64,000 nucleotides of DNA, taken from NCBI RefSeq assembly GCF_024868665.1, contig NC_079900.1:16461759-16525758 (forward strand). The letters run 5' to 3'. Positions 1 through 11,382 of the stretch are shown here, in pieces; position 1 is the first letter of the stretch; every line of letters begins with the position of its first letter. The notes beneath the pieces are model-generated. The model made no database searches. It was not told where the DNA came from and was given only the letters and a program-made list of their open reading frames with translations. The position numbers and the translations under genes were made by a program. This DNA is from Triplophysa rosa. Taxonomy: Eukaryota; Chordata; Actinopteri; Cypriniformes; Nemacheilidae.

Positions 1-1214
1 GCTTATCAATGTGGGTCAATTTCTTTTTAAAATTCATGTACCCTCATAATCTTCAGTTAAAATCTGAAAATGCACTTCCGCCCTGAAATGACGATCCATC
101 TCAAATGACGTAAATTAGACGGCTTGGCCAGAGCATCTGTTAACTCCTCCCTTTCAACGGTCAGTCTGCTGCTAGTTTCATTTCAAAATCAATGCAACAG
201 CTGTTTTTCCACATCCAATTAATTTGCAGTGAAAAACGCAAGCCACGCCCACTCATTTTCTCCTTTGAAATTCCTTGTCACTCATATATGTGTCAGAATA
301 CGGAAGTAAAAATGATCGCAACTTCCGGTTCACGGGGACTTTAACATTTTACCTCCATCAAAGACCGTTTTAACCCACCAGCTAATGTTGATTTAAAAAT
401 TAACCAAATGACCAAAACTGCACAACAATGTGAATACCACTGAGAACTAATGGTGTAACTTTTCTAAATGTTTAACAGCTGAGTTTGCGTCATGGTTCCG
501 TGGTCAAGGTTTCGGGAAATGCTCTACACATTGTCAAACTACTACTTTAGCATTTTGTCTAGGTTGTGTAATGCAAATCACTTGCAAGATAAACTGTTAT
601 TGCTCTTATCATTGGGGGGCTCTTTAAACGAGATTGCCACAGACTTGCGCTGTAACTCTTGAGTCAGAGTGATACTGACAGTGCACAAAATCTCTTTTGA
701 CGTGCACGCGGATTGACCCCTGCGCTCAAGTTCACTGAGATTTGTATTCTCATTGTCTGTCATCATTACATACACTGGCAGTTTCTGCCTCTTACTAAAG
801 AGATTTAGCAATATAGAACATTTACGTAAATACTGGACACCTCACATGCATTTTATATCTGTATGTTCAGGAAACATTGATTACATGGAAACAATACTTA
901 AAGTGTGGACTGCACTGTAGAAGTTGACAATACAAACAATATTAGTTGTCTAGTTGTAATTTCAGCCCTGCAATCAAATACTTTCGCATCTAAGGCGCCA
1001 TCTTTGTTAAAACACAAAACTGCAAGTCACTTTACGTGCTTATGTTTATGTGCTATGAAGTCAAATGATCATTGCTGTGAGCTTACTGTTTGAATCGTGG
1101 TAAGGAGACCATTTTAAACATCGACCCTTTCTGTAATTGCTCAATAAATCATTTTTGTTCACTTTTTAACAAACAAAAAGTTAGGAATTGCTTCTTTAAA
1201 GAGGAAATGCTCAC
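1..1214. other. smurf1 intron 3 (partial), no feature seen
   Basis: AT-rich intronic DNA with only short chance ORFs. Nothing matches the next smurf1 exon, and no repeat boundary was recognised. Confidence 0.6.
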
Positions 1215-1323
1215 AGGTCATAATGCTGATTCCACTTGGGGTCCAACGTGCTTTTGACCGTGTCTGTAGAGTGGCATTGACCTGAGCCGTCCACCACCAC
1301 TTTAGCGAAAGGATCAGGCAACC
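1215..1323 (-). CDS. smurf1: smurf1 coding exon 3 (C2 domain)
   Basis: Read on the minus strand, a polypyrimidine/CTGCAG acceptor precedes 109 nt that complete an Arg codon and then encode LPDPFAKVVVDGSGQCHSTD, TVKSTLDPKWNQHYDL, ending at a GTGAGC donor. This matches the SMURF1 C2 domain, which directs this HECT-type E3 ubiquitin ligase to membrane phospholipids; the substrates (SMAD1/5, RhoA) bind elsewhere in the protein. The aspartate in LPDP and the DPKWNQ motif are typical C2 loop residues. SMURF2 is the alternative, but exon 1 fits SMURF1. The next exon (starting Y-V-G-K in the family) is not visible in bases 1-1,214 and must lie to the left of the window. Confidence 0.93.
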
Positions 1324-2480
1324 CTGCAGCAGAAAGACAAATAAACAATACAGGTCAAAACTCAGCTGTCCCAGCAAAATCTATGACGGCTCAAATAATA
1401 CAGACAGATTGAAAATATCTGTATTGCATTATGTCAAAACGTAAACTACTTGACAATGCATTTTGCTCAGGGTTACTAAAAGGACAGCCTCATGCCTTGT
1501 GCATTGTTCATTTAGTGGAAAACCCATTTAAATGTAAATCATTTCAGCAGGAAAAAAGAGAGACTATGGTGCATCTGTAAGGGCAAATATTTACTAATAA
1601 TTTACTGTATAATTAAGAGGCAGTTGGCCTTTTTTGTTACACATTCTCATTTGTCCTTTCGTTATATGAGAAGCATAATAGCCACGGCACAGAAACGGGA
1701 TCTATGAATGACGCACATGAGTCATTTAAATAATATGTGGGCCACACACTGATGAGGCCTATGGGGCAAACAAGTCTGTCAGTCGGAGCAGCTGGGACAC
1801 AGAACTCAGATCTCAGAACAGTGATGTGTGCTCATGCTGTTGGGTGGGATCTAATGTGGAGCTCCTGAATGAGGATGTGAATTCCCCTACTGATGAAAGA
1901 AGCCAGTGGGCGACTCTGAGGAACTCAGAGGAGAGACCCTGATGTTTCAAAGTGAAAGCATCAAAACAAATTAAAAGTTTCTTACGTTGCTATTTCTGAG
2001 AATTTAAAGGCCTATGTATTTGTAGTTAAACTATTACTTATTACAATAGCTTTGTGAATCAGACTAGAAGTATCACCTGAAAATGTACCTCTATAGATGG
2101 TTTCATTGGACGTGCACCTGGCCCGAAGTTACTTTATATTAAGTTCATTTATATTTTATTGTATATTAACGGTGTTAAATTAAAACTACTCAGCAGTTAA
2201 TGATTCTTTGCAGAGATTTACCACCAAGAGTTAAGTTTAGGCCACATAACCTTTGTTTATGTTGTTGCCGCTGAAACCATCTATACTGACAAGATTTATC
2301 CAAAAACCACACCTATTCACTTTCATTGCAAAAAATTAAGCAGGACATTTTGTGTAAAATCTGTTTTGTGTTCCATGAAAGACAGTACAGCATATAGTTT
2401 GTAACGACATTTCTGGGTAAACTATTGGTTCAAGGAGAAGAAATAAAGGAAAGAGAGAGCTGAAGATGATGTATACTTAC

Positions 2481-2519
2481 GGAAGAAGTCTTTCTTTGCC
2501 AGATTCTTGGCACATAATA
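2481..2519 (-). CDS. smurf1: smurf1 coding exon 2 (39-nt short exon)
   Basis: On the minus strand, CTTTCAG is followed by 39 nt that encode the end of a Val codon and LCAKNLAKKDFF, then part of an Arg codon, with a GTAAG donor. It joins exon 1 (ends ACA G) and exon 3 (starts GG TTG) in perfect phase to give RLTVLCAKNLAKKDFFRLPD, the known start of the SMURF1 C2 domain. Its length is a multiple of three, so skipping it would keep the frame but remove the first C2 beta strand. It lies 33 kb from exon 1. Confidence 0.95.
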
Positions 2520-3145
2520 CTGAAAGAAAAGAAGAAAGGAAAATCATAAACACATCAATTGTACATGTCAACAGAAGCACTACTTGCTTTTAAATTCATA
2601 AACACGTGAAACAAATAAACGGTCCTTGAAAACCAAATGTGTTAAAATGTGCACCAGCTTTGCAACAAATGCAAGTAAAAACTGCAGAGACAGGTCGAAG
2701 GAGCTGCTGACCGTCATTCCACGAACTAACTAAAAAAGGTCAGGGTCCCTTCCAATGTCCCACCCCGAGAGATGCATTCTGGGGTCATCCACACAGCCTG
2801 TATAGAATAAATCAGACAAGCTTCCTCTCAGCCCTGTTAGTCAGCGCCCCAAATCAATAGCTTTCCCTGCATATGTAAAGCTTAAGCTGTCTGCCTAAAA
2901 GTTTTTCTGGTCTGCCCTCAACTAATGTGAAAAGGTCACTCTGTGTTAGCCTGCAATGAGAGTTGATCCTTTTCAATGGGATTTGGCACACTTAAGAGAA
3001 GCAGCCTTTGTGAAGAAGGCTGGTGTCAGCTCATGTTTGACACGCTGTGTCGTGAGGTGGAGCAGGTGTGCTCAGCAACATTCAGCTTATCTAAAATTCA
3101 GAGCGTACGGCCTAACAGTATGGCGTGCAACATTTTAGACATTAA

Positions 3146-3521
3146 AGGTACAGTGCATGAAATCTAGCGCCATCTAAGTAGCGAGGTTGCTAACTGTAAC
3201 CAGCAGCTCACTCCACCCCTCCCCCTTGAAGCACTACGGTGGCTGACACGGGACTAAGAAGTTGGCATGTTTTCGCTTCTTTGCAGGAGATAACGTAATT
3301 ACGAAATGAAACGTTTGTCCGTTTAGGGCTACTGTAGAAACAACACTGCAAATTCCATGTAAGGGGACCCGCGGTGTATGTAGATAGAAATAGCTCATTC
3401 TAAGGTAAGAAAAACATAACGCTTCATTATGTAAGGTCTTTATACACCTCTCAAGACAAAGTTATGAATATTGTATTGCATTTCTGTCAATAGATCCTCC
3501 AAAAAATTACACATTGGACCT
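3146..3521. mobile_element. TTAA-flanked MITE, copy A
   Basis: A 376-bp element lies after TTAA (3,142-3,145) and ends in ACATTGGACCT. Most of it matches 45,915-46,272, including the shared blocks GTCCGTTTAGGGCTACTGTA and GTATGTAGATAGAAATAGCT. The right flank is AAAA rather than TTAA, so that copy of the target has mutated. TTAA targets are typical of Kolobok or piggyBac superfamilies. It lies in smurf1 intron 1. Confidence 0.75.
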
Positions 3522-4638
3522 AAAATAAATCTAGCAAATGTTAACTGATTTTGCAGATAATGACATATAATGGTTTTGTAATTTTTACCTATTCTACTTC
3601 TTCGAAAGACCATGGACAAAATGAAGTTTAGTTGCACTGCAGTCACAATATGACAGGGTACAATGGGGTGCAATATACAGTAAGCAATAAGCATTGTATT
3701 TTCAGAATGAGAGCATGTAAGTGGACAACCCCAAGTACAATATTTTTCCTAGTTTTTCAGGGCAAACAAATGCCATCCATCACATTGTGCTCACATCTGC
3801 AATCCTCCAATTTATGAACACACTAAAAAACATTACAACCATGATAATTCTCATATGTCCCTTTGGCTACCATTTCACTGCTTCACATGGTGAAGAAAAT
3901 ATCTTTATCTAATGGCAGTGCAATGGTGCACAGGAACACGCAATGGCTTCAATGGTCTTGCTGCTGTTTTTTTGTAATTATTACACAGGCAACCTTACCC
4001 ACACAACATAAAACTACTCTGTTAAAAAAAAAACAGAAACCTATACCTCATAAAAACGTGCAACACACTGTTTGTAAAGAAAAATAAATGCTGTTGATGA
4101 CGACAGTAATTTCCTACGAATCAAGCATATCAAATTTCCACTGTTGAAATCTGGATGCCAGAATAAAAAGCAGCAAGGCCAAAACAGCAAGACAAGCTTC
4201 TTTGTGTTTCTCTGTGTGGCCACAGAGAGTTGTTTACCCCATTGAATTTCACCTGACATTTCAGCAAAGCAGCAAGATAACAGAAGCACAATGTCAGGAA
4301 CCAGTTGGAAATGAGGAAGACAGTCAGCGTGATGCTTCTTTACAAAATAAATCACATCCAATACTAATTGGCTTGCGTTGATACATCAGACGGCCTTAAT
4401 TTTGGGTAAGGTATATGCCCTAATAAGAAGCTGAGAGGGCAGGATCCTCAAAAAGGTCAGAGCGCTGGTAATTCAGCCTAAACAGAATACCTCTGTTGCC
4501 ACCCACTCACAGGAGAGCACTGCCTCCTTATCCCTGAGATTCATCTCGGTGTTCACTGGACCTCAGAGGTCACGTTAAGCGAAAATTCTCTGTCATTGAC
4601 AGATTTTTTTTACCAGTGACGGAAAAATCTGAAGGCCA

Positions 4639-4947
4639 TCCGTCATTTTGCTGGATTACAATAAGGGCTATTTGTAATTTTCAGTTTTGTCAAGTAAAGC
4701 ATCCAATCATTTCCGTGTTTGTGAGCGGCCGGAGGTACTGCCTCTGCCCTGAACACGATTTTACGAAGGGACGCGTGTTTCCCATTCATTACTTATAAAC
4801 GCCTCGTCCGTTTTGGAAAACGCGTGCCTGTCACTCACCCCCGTGTAGCGTGCACGCATACACACACAGGCACAAACCAGTGGTGCGGCAGGTTACAGTC
4901 AGACTTTTTTCTTTCAGAAAAGCGATAGCGACCAGCAAAATGACGGA
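4639..4947. repeat. Inverted-repeat element with 16-bp arms
   Basis: TCCGTCATTTTGCTGG at 4,639-4,654 is matched by its exact reverse complement CCAGCAAAATGACGGA at 4,932-4,947. A second, weaker poly-T plus CCGTCA-like match lies outside, so the true element may run from about 4,600 to 4,967. The enclosed DNA is CpG-rich relative to its flanks. It is probably a small DNA transposon; no TSD was found. Confidence 0.55.
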
Positions 4948-5397
4948 TAATGAAAAAGTCTAGCACAACCTCTGCTGGACCTTGGGGGCGGGGTGCTTCC
5001 ATAGTCACATCTCTAGCCTACAGGCAGTCCATCACTATCCAATAACGGTTACTGTGGCAACCACTAACCTAAGGTGTCTTGATGCATAAGAGCGTCAGAT
5101 CAAAGTCCGCAGGTATGACAAAGCTAAGGCAGATCCCTGGAGTCACAGAGCTTTAGCTACAGCAGTCACAGAGTAATCAAATATACATGCAGCAGCTATT
5201 TCAAAGCCCTGCCACCCTTGCTTCCCTTCAGAAGCTTCCCACATCTGTAGCCATGGAAACAAAAGACGGGAGGCTGAAACTTTGCCTGTAAACATAACTT
5301 TCCTCACAGGCAGTCAGAGCTGTAAGCATCTTCTCATTTCAAGTAATTGATTCCCCTAAGGAGAGCTTTTTGATCATCAGCGGGTGGATGTTGACTC

Positions 5398-5575
5398 TAG
5401 GGATGCACCGATCCGATACTCTGATACCCCGGATACTCGGGCCGATACGGGTATTTTTTGCTGGATCGGGTATCGGACTGACGTGTTCCATTCAAATCCG
5501 ATCCGTTGCGTTACCCGTGGATGTTACTCTTAAGCGTCAAAAAGGACTAACTATCAGGAAACCACCATAAAAGTT
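5398..5575. mobile_element. hAT-type MITE fragment (left end only)
   Basis: It begins TAGGGATGCACCGATCCGAT and continues with repeated CCGATAC/GATCGG motifs, the terminal style of fish hAT elements. The matching right terminus (CATCCCTA preceded by the inverted motif) was not found downstream, so the copy looks truncated. The right edge given is where the GATC/CGATA-rich part stops. Confidence 0.55.
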
Positions 5576-6214
5576 TTCATGCACTGTATTGCACGTCATG
5601 TATTTCGATAGTTTTATGCGAGGAATAAACCAATAAAGCATAATTAAGAAACTCTGACCTTCGCTGGTGCTGTCATCTGTCAATCTCCATCCAGCATGCA
5701 TGTGTCCGGTAACAGTCAGGACGTTACTCGTTCCAATGTTTTCATTATTCTTCATAATCACAAGATAATAGTCTATGGTTTTGTTTAAAATGCATTTTGC
5801 CAGAGACGGTACTGGAAGCGGTCTATGTTGTGCGTCATTCATACACAATAACACTTTTTTCAACTGTTGGATGGATGCACTGCACTGTGTGTTAAACACA
5901 TAACATATCTCTTCTCTTTGTGTTATAACTGTTTTGAACTTGGGGAGCAAAGATCCCCATGACATCAGAAGGATCATCATCATCATTATGCGTCCAGGAT
6001 GCTCGTGAGTGAAGCGGGTGCATTAAGCGCATCATTCTGTGTCCAGGATGCGCATGAGCGAGTCTGTTCCACTCTGCATTGGAGACTTTTAAACAGTGAT
6101 AGTTTTGTGCAATAAACAGAGATTTATTTGTTAAACATTTTTTAAGTATCTGTACTTTATGAGACCACATTGTAAAGCATATATCATACATTTTTATATG
6201 TTTTTTACCTTTAA

Positions 6215-6480
6215 TACAGTACTTGATAACATTTAAAAAATCCTACTTTTCTACTTTTAAAAGTAAAAATACTTAAGTAAAAGAAAGTGGTAGATTTTAA
6301 TGTACTCAAGGATTAAAAGGTTAAAAACAATATCTATTTATGAAATGTAGTGGAGTTAAAAGTATGATGTGCTTTATAATGTAGGGAAGTATTTTTTGTC
6401 CAAAGTAAAAACACTCTGATAAAGTACATATATTTTAAAATGTACTTGAAAGTAAAAATGCTTAAGTACTATATATTACT
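6215..6480. mobile_element. Fragment of AAGTACTTAAGTA-type hAT element
   Basis: The stretch is rich in AAGTAAAAATACTTAAGTA and AAAGTACATATATT motifs, the interior/end of the family whose other end (GAGGTGGGAAGTAACTAAGT) is seen at 15,832. No clean termini or TSD are visible. Confidence 0.45.
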
Positions 6481-6782
6481 ATATATTGCCTGGACGTTGA
6501 CTGCCAATTTGCGCCAAAATTTTCAAAGATTCAGCAGCAGCAGGTCACCTCAGACAGACACCAAATTACTGAAAAGCAAGTTTATCAAACAGATTTATAT
6601 TTCTTTTCAAGTGGGTGATGTATTTAACTAGATTAACGTTTGCTTACAGTGTGTAGCAATTATGATTATTGTTTGAATGTTTATTATTTAAACAAAATGT
6701 AGGCCTACTCGTATCCGATGGAGAAAGGTGTCCGGTTCATGAAGAAAAACTGGTATTTTAAAACAAATATTTCCCTTAAAAG

Positions 6783-6906
6783 TAGGGATGCAACGAAATG
6801 AAAATTCTTGGCCGAAGCCGAACACGGAACATGGCTTTTCACATTTCTTCTATTTATTTAGCCATTTTTTTCACTATTGCATAAACTGAATGGTCAAAAT
6901 GTTTTA
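6783..6906. mobile_element. hAT MITE, truncated relative of 9,575-10,428
   Basis: It starts TAGGGATGCAACGAAATGAA followed by ATTCTTGGCCGAAGCCGAA, and tracks the first ~130 bp of the intact element at 9,575. It breaks off where another TAGGGATG terminus begins at 6,907. Confidence 0.65.
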
Positions 6907-7250
6907 TAGGGATGTGACGAGACACTTATCTCAGGAGACGAGACGAGACTGGGTTCACGAGAACGAGACGAGTTTTTTGAGACCTTTTTAAAGAAATCCT
7001 CAAAGACAAAATATATATATTCATAATATACATATTCATCTTAACACAAAATGCAAAAAATGTAGGCATTATAAAATCAACTTGTACTTTATGAAACACA
7101 TTAAACTTCTATTTTAATGAATTATATTATGCAGTAATAAACGATATGTATACACTGCAAAATGTTTCGTCACAAACTCAACTGACAGGCAGTAATTGCA
7201 CAAAATTTATGCTTTGTTTTCTTAACAGGGGTAGCTTTTAGTAAAGAGCT
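6907..7250. mobile_element. hAT-type fragment with GAGACGAGACGAG left end
   Basis: It starts TAGGGATGTGACGAGACACT and continues with several GAGACGAGAC units, a recognisable fish hAT terminus. No opposite end is visible, so the right limit is approximate. Confidence 0.5.
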
Positions 7251-7304
7251 GTGGATGTTTTCTCTATATGCTTTTGCATAGTGCTCGTGTTACCAGAGGT
7301 GTGG

Positions 7305-7548
7305 CAGTCTATGGTGCGTGCGCGTTCACGAGAGCACTTCGACGCATGCGCATTCGGTTGGGCAAAAAAGTGCAAGTCTTCCTCAATATCGAAATCATCA
7401 GACATTTTGGGAAGATCAGCTTATGTACAGCGTGTGTCGGCTTGTAAACACAGAGTTGCGCTTCCGGGTTGTCAGACAGAACGCCGGCGTCTGCCCCCAC
7501 CGAATGCTCATTCATTGAAGTGCTCTCGTGAACGCGCACCATAGACTG
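7305..7548. repeat. Fold-back repeat with ~58-bp arms
   Basis: The left arm (about 7,305-7,362, starting CAGTCTATGGTGCG) and right arm (about 7,491-7,548, ending CGCACCATAGACTG) are reverse complements with few mismatches over roughly 58 bp, both containing CGTTCACGAGAGCACTTC. The loop is about 130 bp. Both strands read open by chance because of the symmetry. It abuts the next hAT end at 7,552. Confidence 0.7.
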
Positions 7549-7551
7549 ACA

Positions 7552-7771
7552 TAGGGCTGGGCGATACTGACCAAAATTCATCCGATATGTATATCGATAT
7601 TTTCTACAAAGTGGAATAAATGTTTACTAGCAAGTCAAAGCCTCATGTGAGATGTCACAATCACCTTTTTTAAAATGGCTTGTGAAAAGAAATTCAATGA
7701 CAGGGTTTTTTTTCCCTATTTGAAAACATACAGCTGCACACCACTTGTTTAAAACATGTAAATTGTAAACA
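7552..7771 (-). mobile_element. hAT element end, same family as 28,639-29,872
   Basis: It starts TAGGGCTGGGCGATACTGAC. Its interior is the reverse complement of the right part of the 28,639-29,872 element, including CAAGTCAAAGCCTCATGTGA and the CATACAGCTGCACACCACTT block. It serves as an uninterrupted reference for the nested insertion at 28,873. Similarity stops near 7,771. Confidence 0.75.
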
Positions 7772-7932
7772 AAAATTATATAACTTTTTTTCGTAAGGCA
7801 CGCTGCAGGTAAAAGAAGCTTCCAACGTAGTCTCGCGTAGCCAGACCTTATCACCACTTTCTTTGGCCAAGGCCCTCCCAAGAGGCCACGTGACTGACAG
7901 TAAAGCAACCAATCACGTTTCGTTTTTGTTTT

Positions 7933-8055
7933 GATCGCTTGTTGTAGCTGCTCATCAGATCTTTTAAATCCGAACCATTTCCAAATAATTGAACCATTGT
8001 TTTTCTTTTCACAAAACAGATCATCTTCTGCTGTGTGGACTGGCACTGCGCCTTC
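7933..8055 (-). pseudogene. hAT transposase fragment, BED-finger start
   Basis: On the minus strand an open frame reads AEDDLFCEKKNNGSIIWKWF, then GFKRSDEQLQQ. The pattern S-x-I-W-K-W-F-G-F-K followed by S-D-E-Q is the start of the BED zinc finger found in ZBED-like hAT transposases. The expected C-x-x-C is not reached: the frame runs into unrelated sequence (TCGCGTAGCCAGAC, about 7,834-7,920) that looks like another inserted element. It sits just inside the hAT terminus at 7,552, so it is likely what remains of an autonomous copy. Identification is from motif memory only. Confidence 0.5.
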
Positions 8056-8104
8056 CTCTTTGTCATAAGCAAATTTGTAGAGCAGGCGTGCGGGGCAGTA
8101 AATG

Positions 8105-8905
8105 GCTTTCCCGCTCATTCTCCTTCACAACTCCTTCCTGGTGGAACATTCTTCCCAACTCAGTCCATTCAACCACATCTCTCACAACACTAAAAAAACT
8201 ACTTAAAACCCACTTCTTCTGTGAATACTTGACAGGCAAATGAAAAAAAAAAGAAACTAACCCTCTCTATCTTTCGCTCAACAGGTATTGTTCTGGCTTT
8301 TGTCAAAACTAGTAACTTTGTATTAGCACCTATTGTATTATTGATCCTGTATGACATATCGCTGTATTGCCCCTGAACTCCCTGTTAGCAGTGTTGGGCA
8401 AGTTACTCTGAAAAAGTAATTAATTACTAGTTACTAATTACACATTCGATAATGTAATTAGATTACTGTACAAGTTACTCTCTTCAAAAAGTATTTAATT
8501 ACTTATTACTAATTACTTTCTATATCCTACATCAACCTTGATGAGTTAAGTGATTCAAGGATAGACATGAAACGGCTCTTAATTCATTCAAATAAATAAT
8601 ATAAAACTACATAAAGTATTATTATTAATTACAAATGTGAGAATTATACATTAAAGCACAGATCTGAATGATTTTTATGTAAATTCCTCTTCTACACACA
8701 CACATATTACACAAGTATTTAGTTTAATTACATCAGAAGTAACTGTAATTAAATTACAGAAAATAAGAGTAATCCCTTACTTTACTTTTTCAAGGGGAAA
8801 GTAATTAAATTACAGTAACTAATTACTTAGTAACTAGTTACACCCAACACTGCCTGTTAGTCACTTTGGATAAAAGCATCTACTAAAGGTAAATGTACTT
8901 AAATT
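8105..8905 (+). mobile_element. L2-like LINE 3' end, split by a MITE
   Basis: The plus-strand frame ends SFSFTTPSWWNILPNS, then LTTLKKLLKTHFF. This is the usual C-terminus of fish L2-type reverse transcriptase polyproteins (S-F-x-x-x-x-P-x-x-W-N-x-L-P ... LLKTHLF). After a hAT MITE insertion (8,389-8,852) the unit resumes with TCACTTTGGATAAAAGCATC and TACTAAAGGTAAATGTA, the conserved 3' tail of such LINEs. A degraded, 5'-truncated copy. Confidence 0.75.
8389..8852. mobile_element. hAT MITE, CAGTGTTGGG family
   Basis: Termini CAGTGTTGGGCAAGTTACT and GTTACACCCAACACTG are inverted, and the interior is full of GTAATTAATTAC-type motifs. It is flanked by a perfect 8-bp TSD, CCTGTTAG (8,381-8,388 and 8,853-8,860). 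The length is 464 bp with no coding capacity. It interrupts the 3' part of the L2-like LINE. Confidence 0.93.
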
Positions 8906-9574
8906 TTTCTGTCTTGTACAGGCCATGGATGAAGTCAGCGTCAGAAGACACCACTATTGGAGTTTATGTTCTCAAACAACATGCTGCTTGCGATGAGCCA
9001 GAAGATGTTGGCATTGTCCTGGAATTCCTTCGTGTTAATCCAAAAGTTTCATGGAACTGAATGGAGATAAACTCTCAAATGAAGTACTGACTAAGAACAG
9101 GCTGTTTCAGTGAAAGGGTCAGAGAGGCTGAAAAAACAGGACCTAATGTGTAAGTAATGTTTTTTGACAACTCAATATAAACAAACTTTATTACAAAACT
9201 CTTTTCCTTTGCCTTTTTTGTCATTGTATATGTTTTTAATGACTTTTTGTATGTACACATTTAAACCAATATTAACAATGCATTTTGGATTAAGTTCAAT
9301 TATTCTGGTACCATAGACATAAATAATTCGTTTTGGAGTTACATAATACAATAACAATAACATTCAAAAATTACAGTTGAAAATCTAGTACCTAGGACAT
9401 GATGAAATTACTTTAAAGTTACAAAATAAATTTGTGTTACATTAATGAGACACCTTGCTTCAACATGATTGTTTTAAGTAGTCTAATATAAATTAAATGT
9501 TTTGGTCTGACACACAAAAATTAATTAAGGAAATATAAGTTAGTTCAACACGATCTGGTCATATGGGACCAATG

Positions 9575-10428
9575 TAGGGATGCACCGAAATGAAAATTCT
9601 TGGCCGAAGCCGAATAAAAATTAAACACTTCCACGAACACCGAACATGTTTTTTTTGCATTTCTTCTATTTAATTATACTTTTTTTCACTATTACATAAA
9701 CTGAATGGTTTATGCTCCCTTCATGAATAGCCTATTTAGGCCTATAACTGACTGCTAAAAGAATGTAATGCAAGTTACTCTGTACCCCTACAACAAAACA
9801 CTTCATTAAAAAGTGTGATTCAACATTAGGCCTATAAGCTAAAAATATGAATAAACGAAAACTGTTTGGATTGCTACATTGCAAAATGATTTAAAAAAAA
9901 AAATCCAATGCAAGCAATACTGACGGATGCTGACTGACAACCATTTCAGTTCACGTCTCTCCTCCAAACTCCGCCCACAAAAGCTGACTGTTCTCTCAGA
10001 AGGTGCACTCGTGGCTGGGATGCACAGAACATACTTGACAAGTTGTTTAGTACAGGGGACTTAGTGCACACGACCACTGTATGATGTCAAAGTATGTCGC
10101 GAGCGGAGGTACTGTCAGACCGCCCGCTTCCATCTGAAGTTAAGTTACCGGCCGGTAAAGACGCTTTCATTCGGAAATTTACTCCCGCGCGGCAAGTCCC
10201 GTGTCTTTCTCTGACACTTAAAAATGCTCCACACACACACATACACAGCCAAAATGTTTGCGTCATTAATAAAGTGCACGCACATCTCTCTCTCTCTCTG
10301 CACTGGTTGCTGCTTGATCGTATCACAAGTTATGCTCGGTAAAATTTATTAGGCCATTTCACATATTTGGCCGAACACCGAACATGCCTTTTTGCTATTT
10401 TCAGCCAAACATGTTCGGTGCATCCCTA
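9575..10428. mobile_element. hAT MITE, TAGGGATGCACCGAA family, complete
   Basis: Inverted termini TAGGGATGCACCGAA and TTCGGTGCATCCCTA bound 854 bp, flanked by a perfect 8-bp TSD GACCAATG (9,567-9,574 and 10,429-10,436). Subterminal GGCCGAAGCCGAA and TTGGCCGAACACCGAACATG motifs repeat. Inside are a CA-rich and a TC-rich microsatellite (about 10,230-10,300). No transposase was seen. Confidence 0.93.
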
Positions 10429-10682
10429 GACCAATGTACACATTTTAAAAGAATTCACCTCAAATTGTGCAACTTATTGCTTTGCGTAAAAACGTCCAGA
10501 CACTCTAAAATCTATCTAGCAACCACAAACACCCTAAACACATTGTGAGCAACCGATATATAAAAACAAAGCAAGATCAGTTGAATATGAAATTATTCCA
10601 GACACAAAAACAAACAATGTGATTTCTAGTGTGAATAAGCAAACCACATATCACATGATACTAATTGGAAAAGCATGGCATT

Positions 10683-11382
10683 CGGGGTGTACTCGCATAT
10701 TGCCCGGTTGCTCTCAACTGTGCCCGAGCGCGATTGTCCCCCCTAATCACTCCCCTGCTGGCCTGCGCTCACATTGTACTTTACCATCCGAGCACGCTTT
10801 CATCATTATGATGCTAATGCTTAGAAGTAAACATAAACAAAGCGATCTCCCTCAGCACAACGGAATCCATCATAATGTTCAGTTTGTGACTTATTAGGTT
10901 TGTTTAACTTCACACGCGCGCTGCACAGACCGATCCGCTTACGATATCGTTGTCATATGAGAGCGATATGAGAGTAAACGGCTCATTATGCTTATAAATC
11001 ACTCTCGCATACTTTATTATCATGAAGCCAATCGATACACACAGCATTGCATTATGTTTGACAAACCTAAAATCTGGAGTAGCCGCGGTGACACATGCCT
11101 GCACGTGTAAGTGCGCTGTGTATCACATGTTTTTTTTTCCGGTGACAGCTGAATCTCAGAGAGAAACTGACAGTCGCATAATTTACGTCATGCTTTCAGC
11201 GCTCCAGCGCTATTTGCGCTCATACTGCCCCCTTTCCAAACCAAATCGCACCCCAGCCCACCTCTTCCAAACATGCCGGGGCGCAGTAAGTGAACCGTGC
11301 CCGAGCACTCACACAATCGAACCAGGCTTTAGGTGTCAAACACGCCCGGGCGCGGTTCAATCGGGACAGTGTGAGTAGGTCC
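10683..11382. mobile_element. DNA element with GTGTACTCGCA / TGTGAGTAGG ends
   Basis: The left part GGGGTGTACTCGCATATTGC and the right part CGGGACAGTGTGAGTAGGTC form imperfect inverted ends, and GCCCGAGCGCGATT has an inverted counterpart GCCCGGGCGCGGTT. About 700 bp, GC-rich at the ends and AT-rich inside. No TSD could be fixed. Confidence 0.55.

Noticed and set aside
1..1214. Search for smurf1 coding exon 4
   Set aside because: No minus-strand frame matches the expected continuation of the C2 domain; it must lie outside the window.
5537..5986. 149-residue minus-strand ORF
   Set aside because: No motif or family likeness and biased composition (Met/Leu run from an ATGATG repeat); probably chance in an intron.
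7627..8118. 163-residue minus-strand ORF as a gene
   Set aside because: Only the middle resembles a BED finger; both ends run into unrelated transposon sequence, so it is a chimeric relic.
10087..10342. Overlapping ORFs on both strands inside the 9,575 MITE
   Set aside because: No recognisable domain; they lie in a non-autonomous element and include simple repeats.
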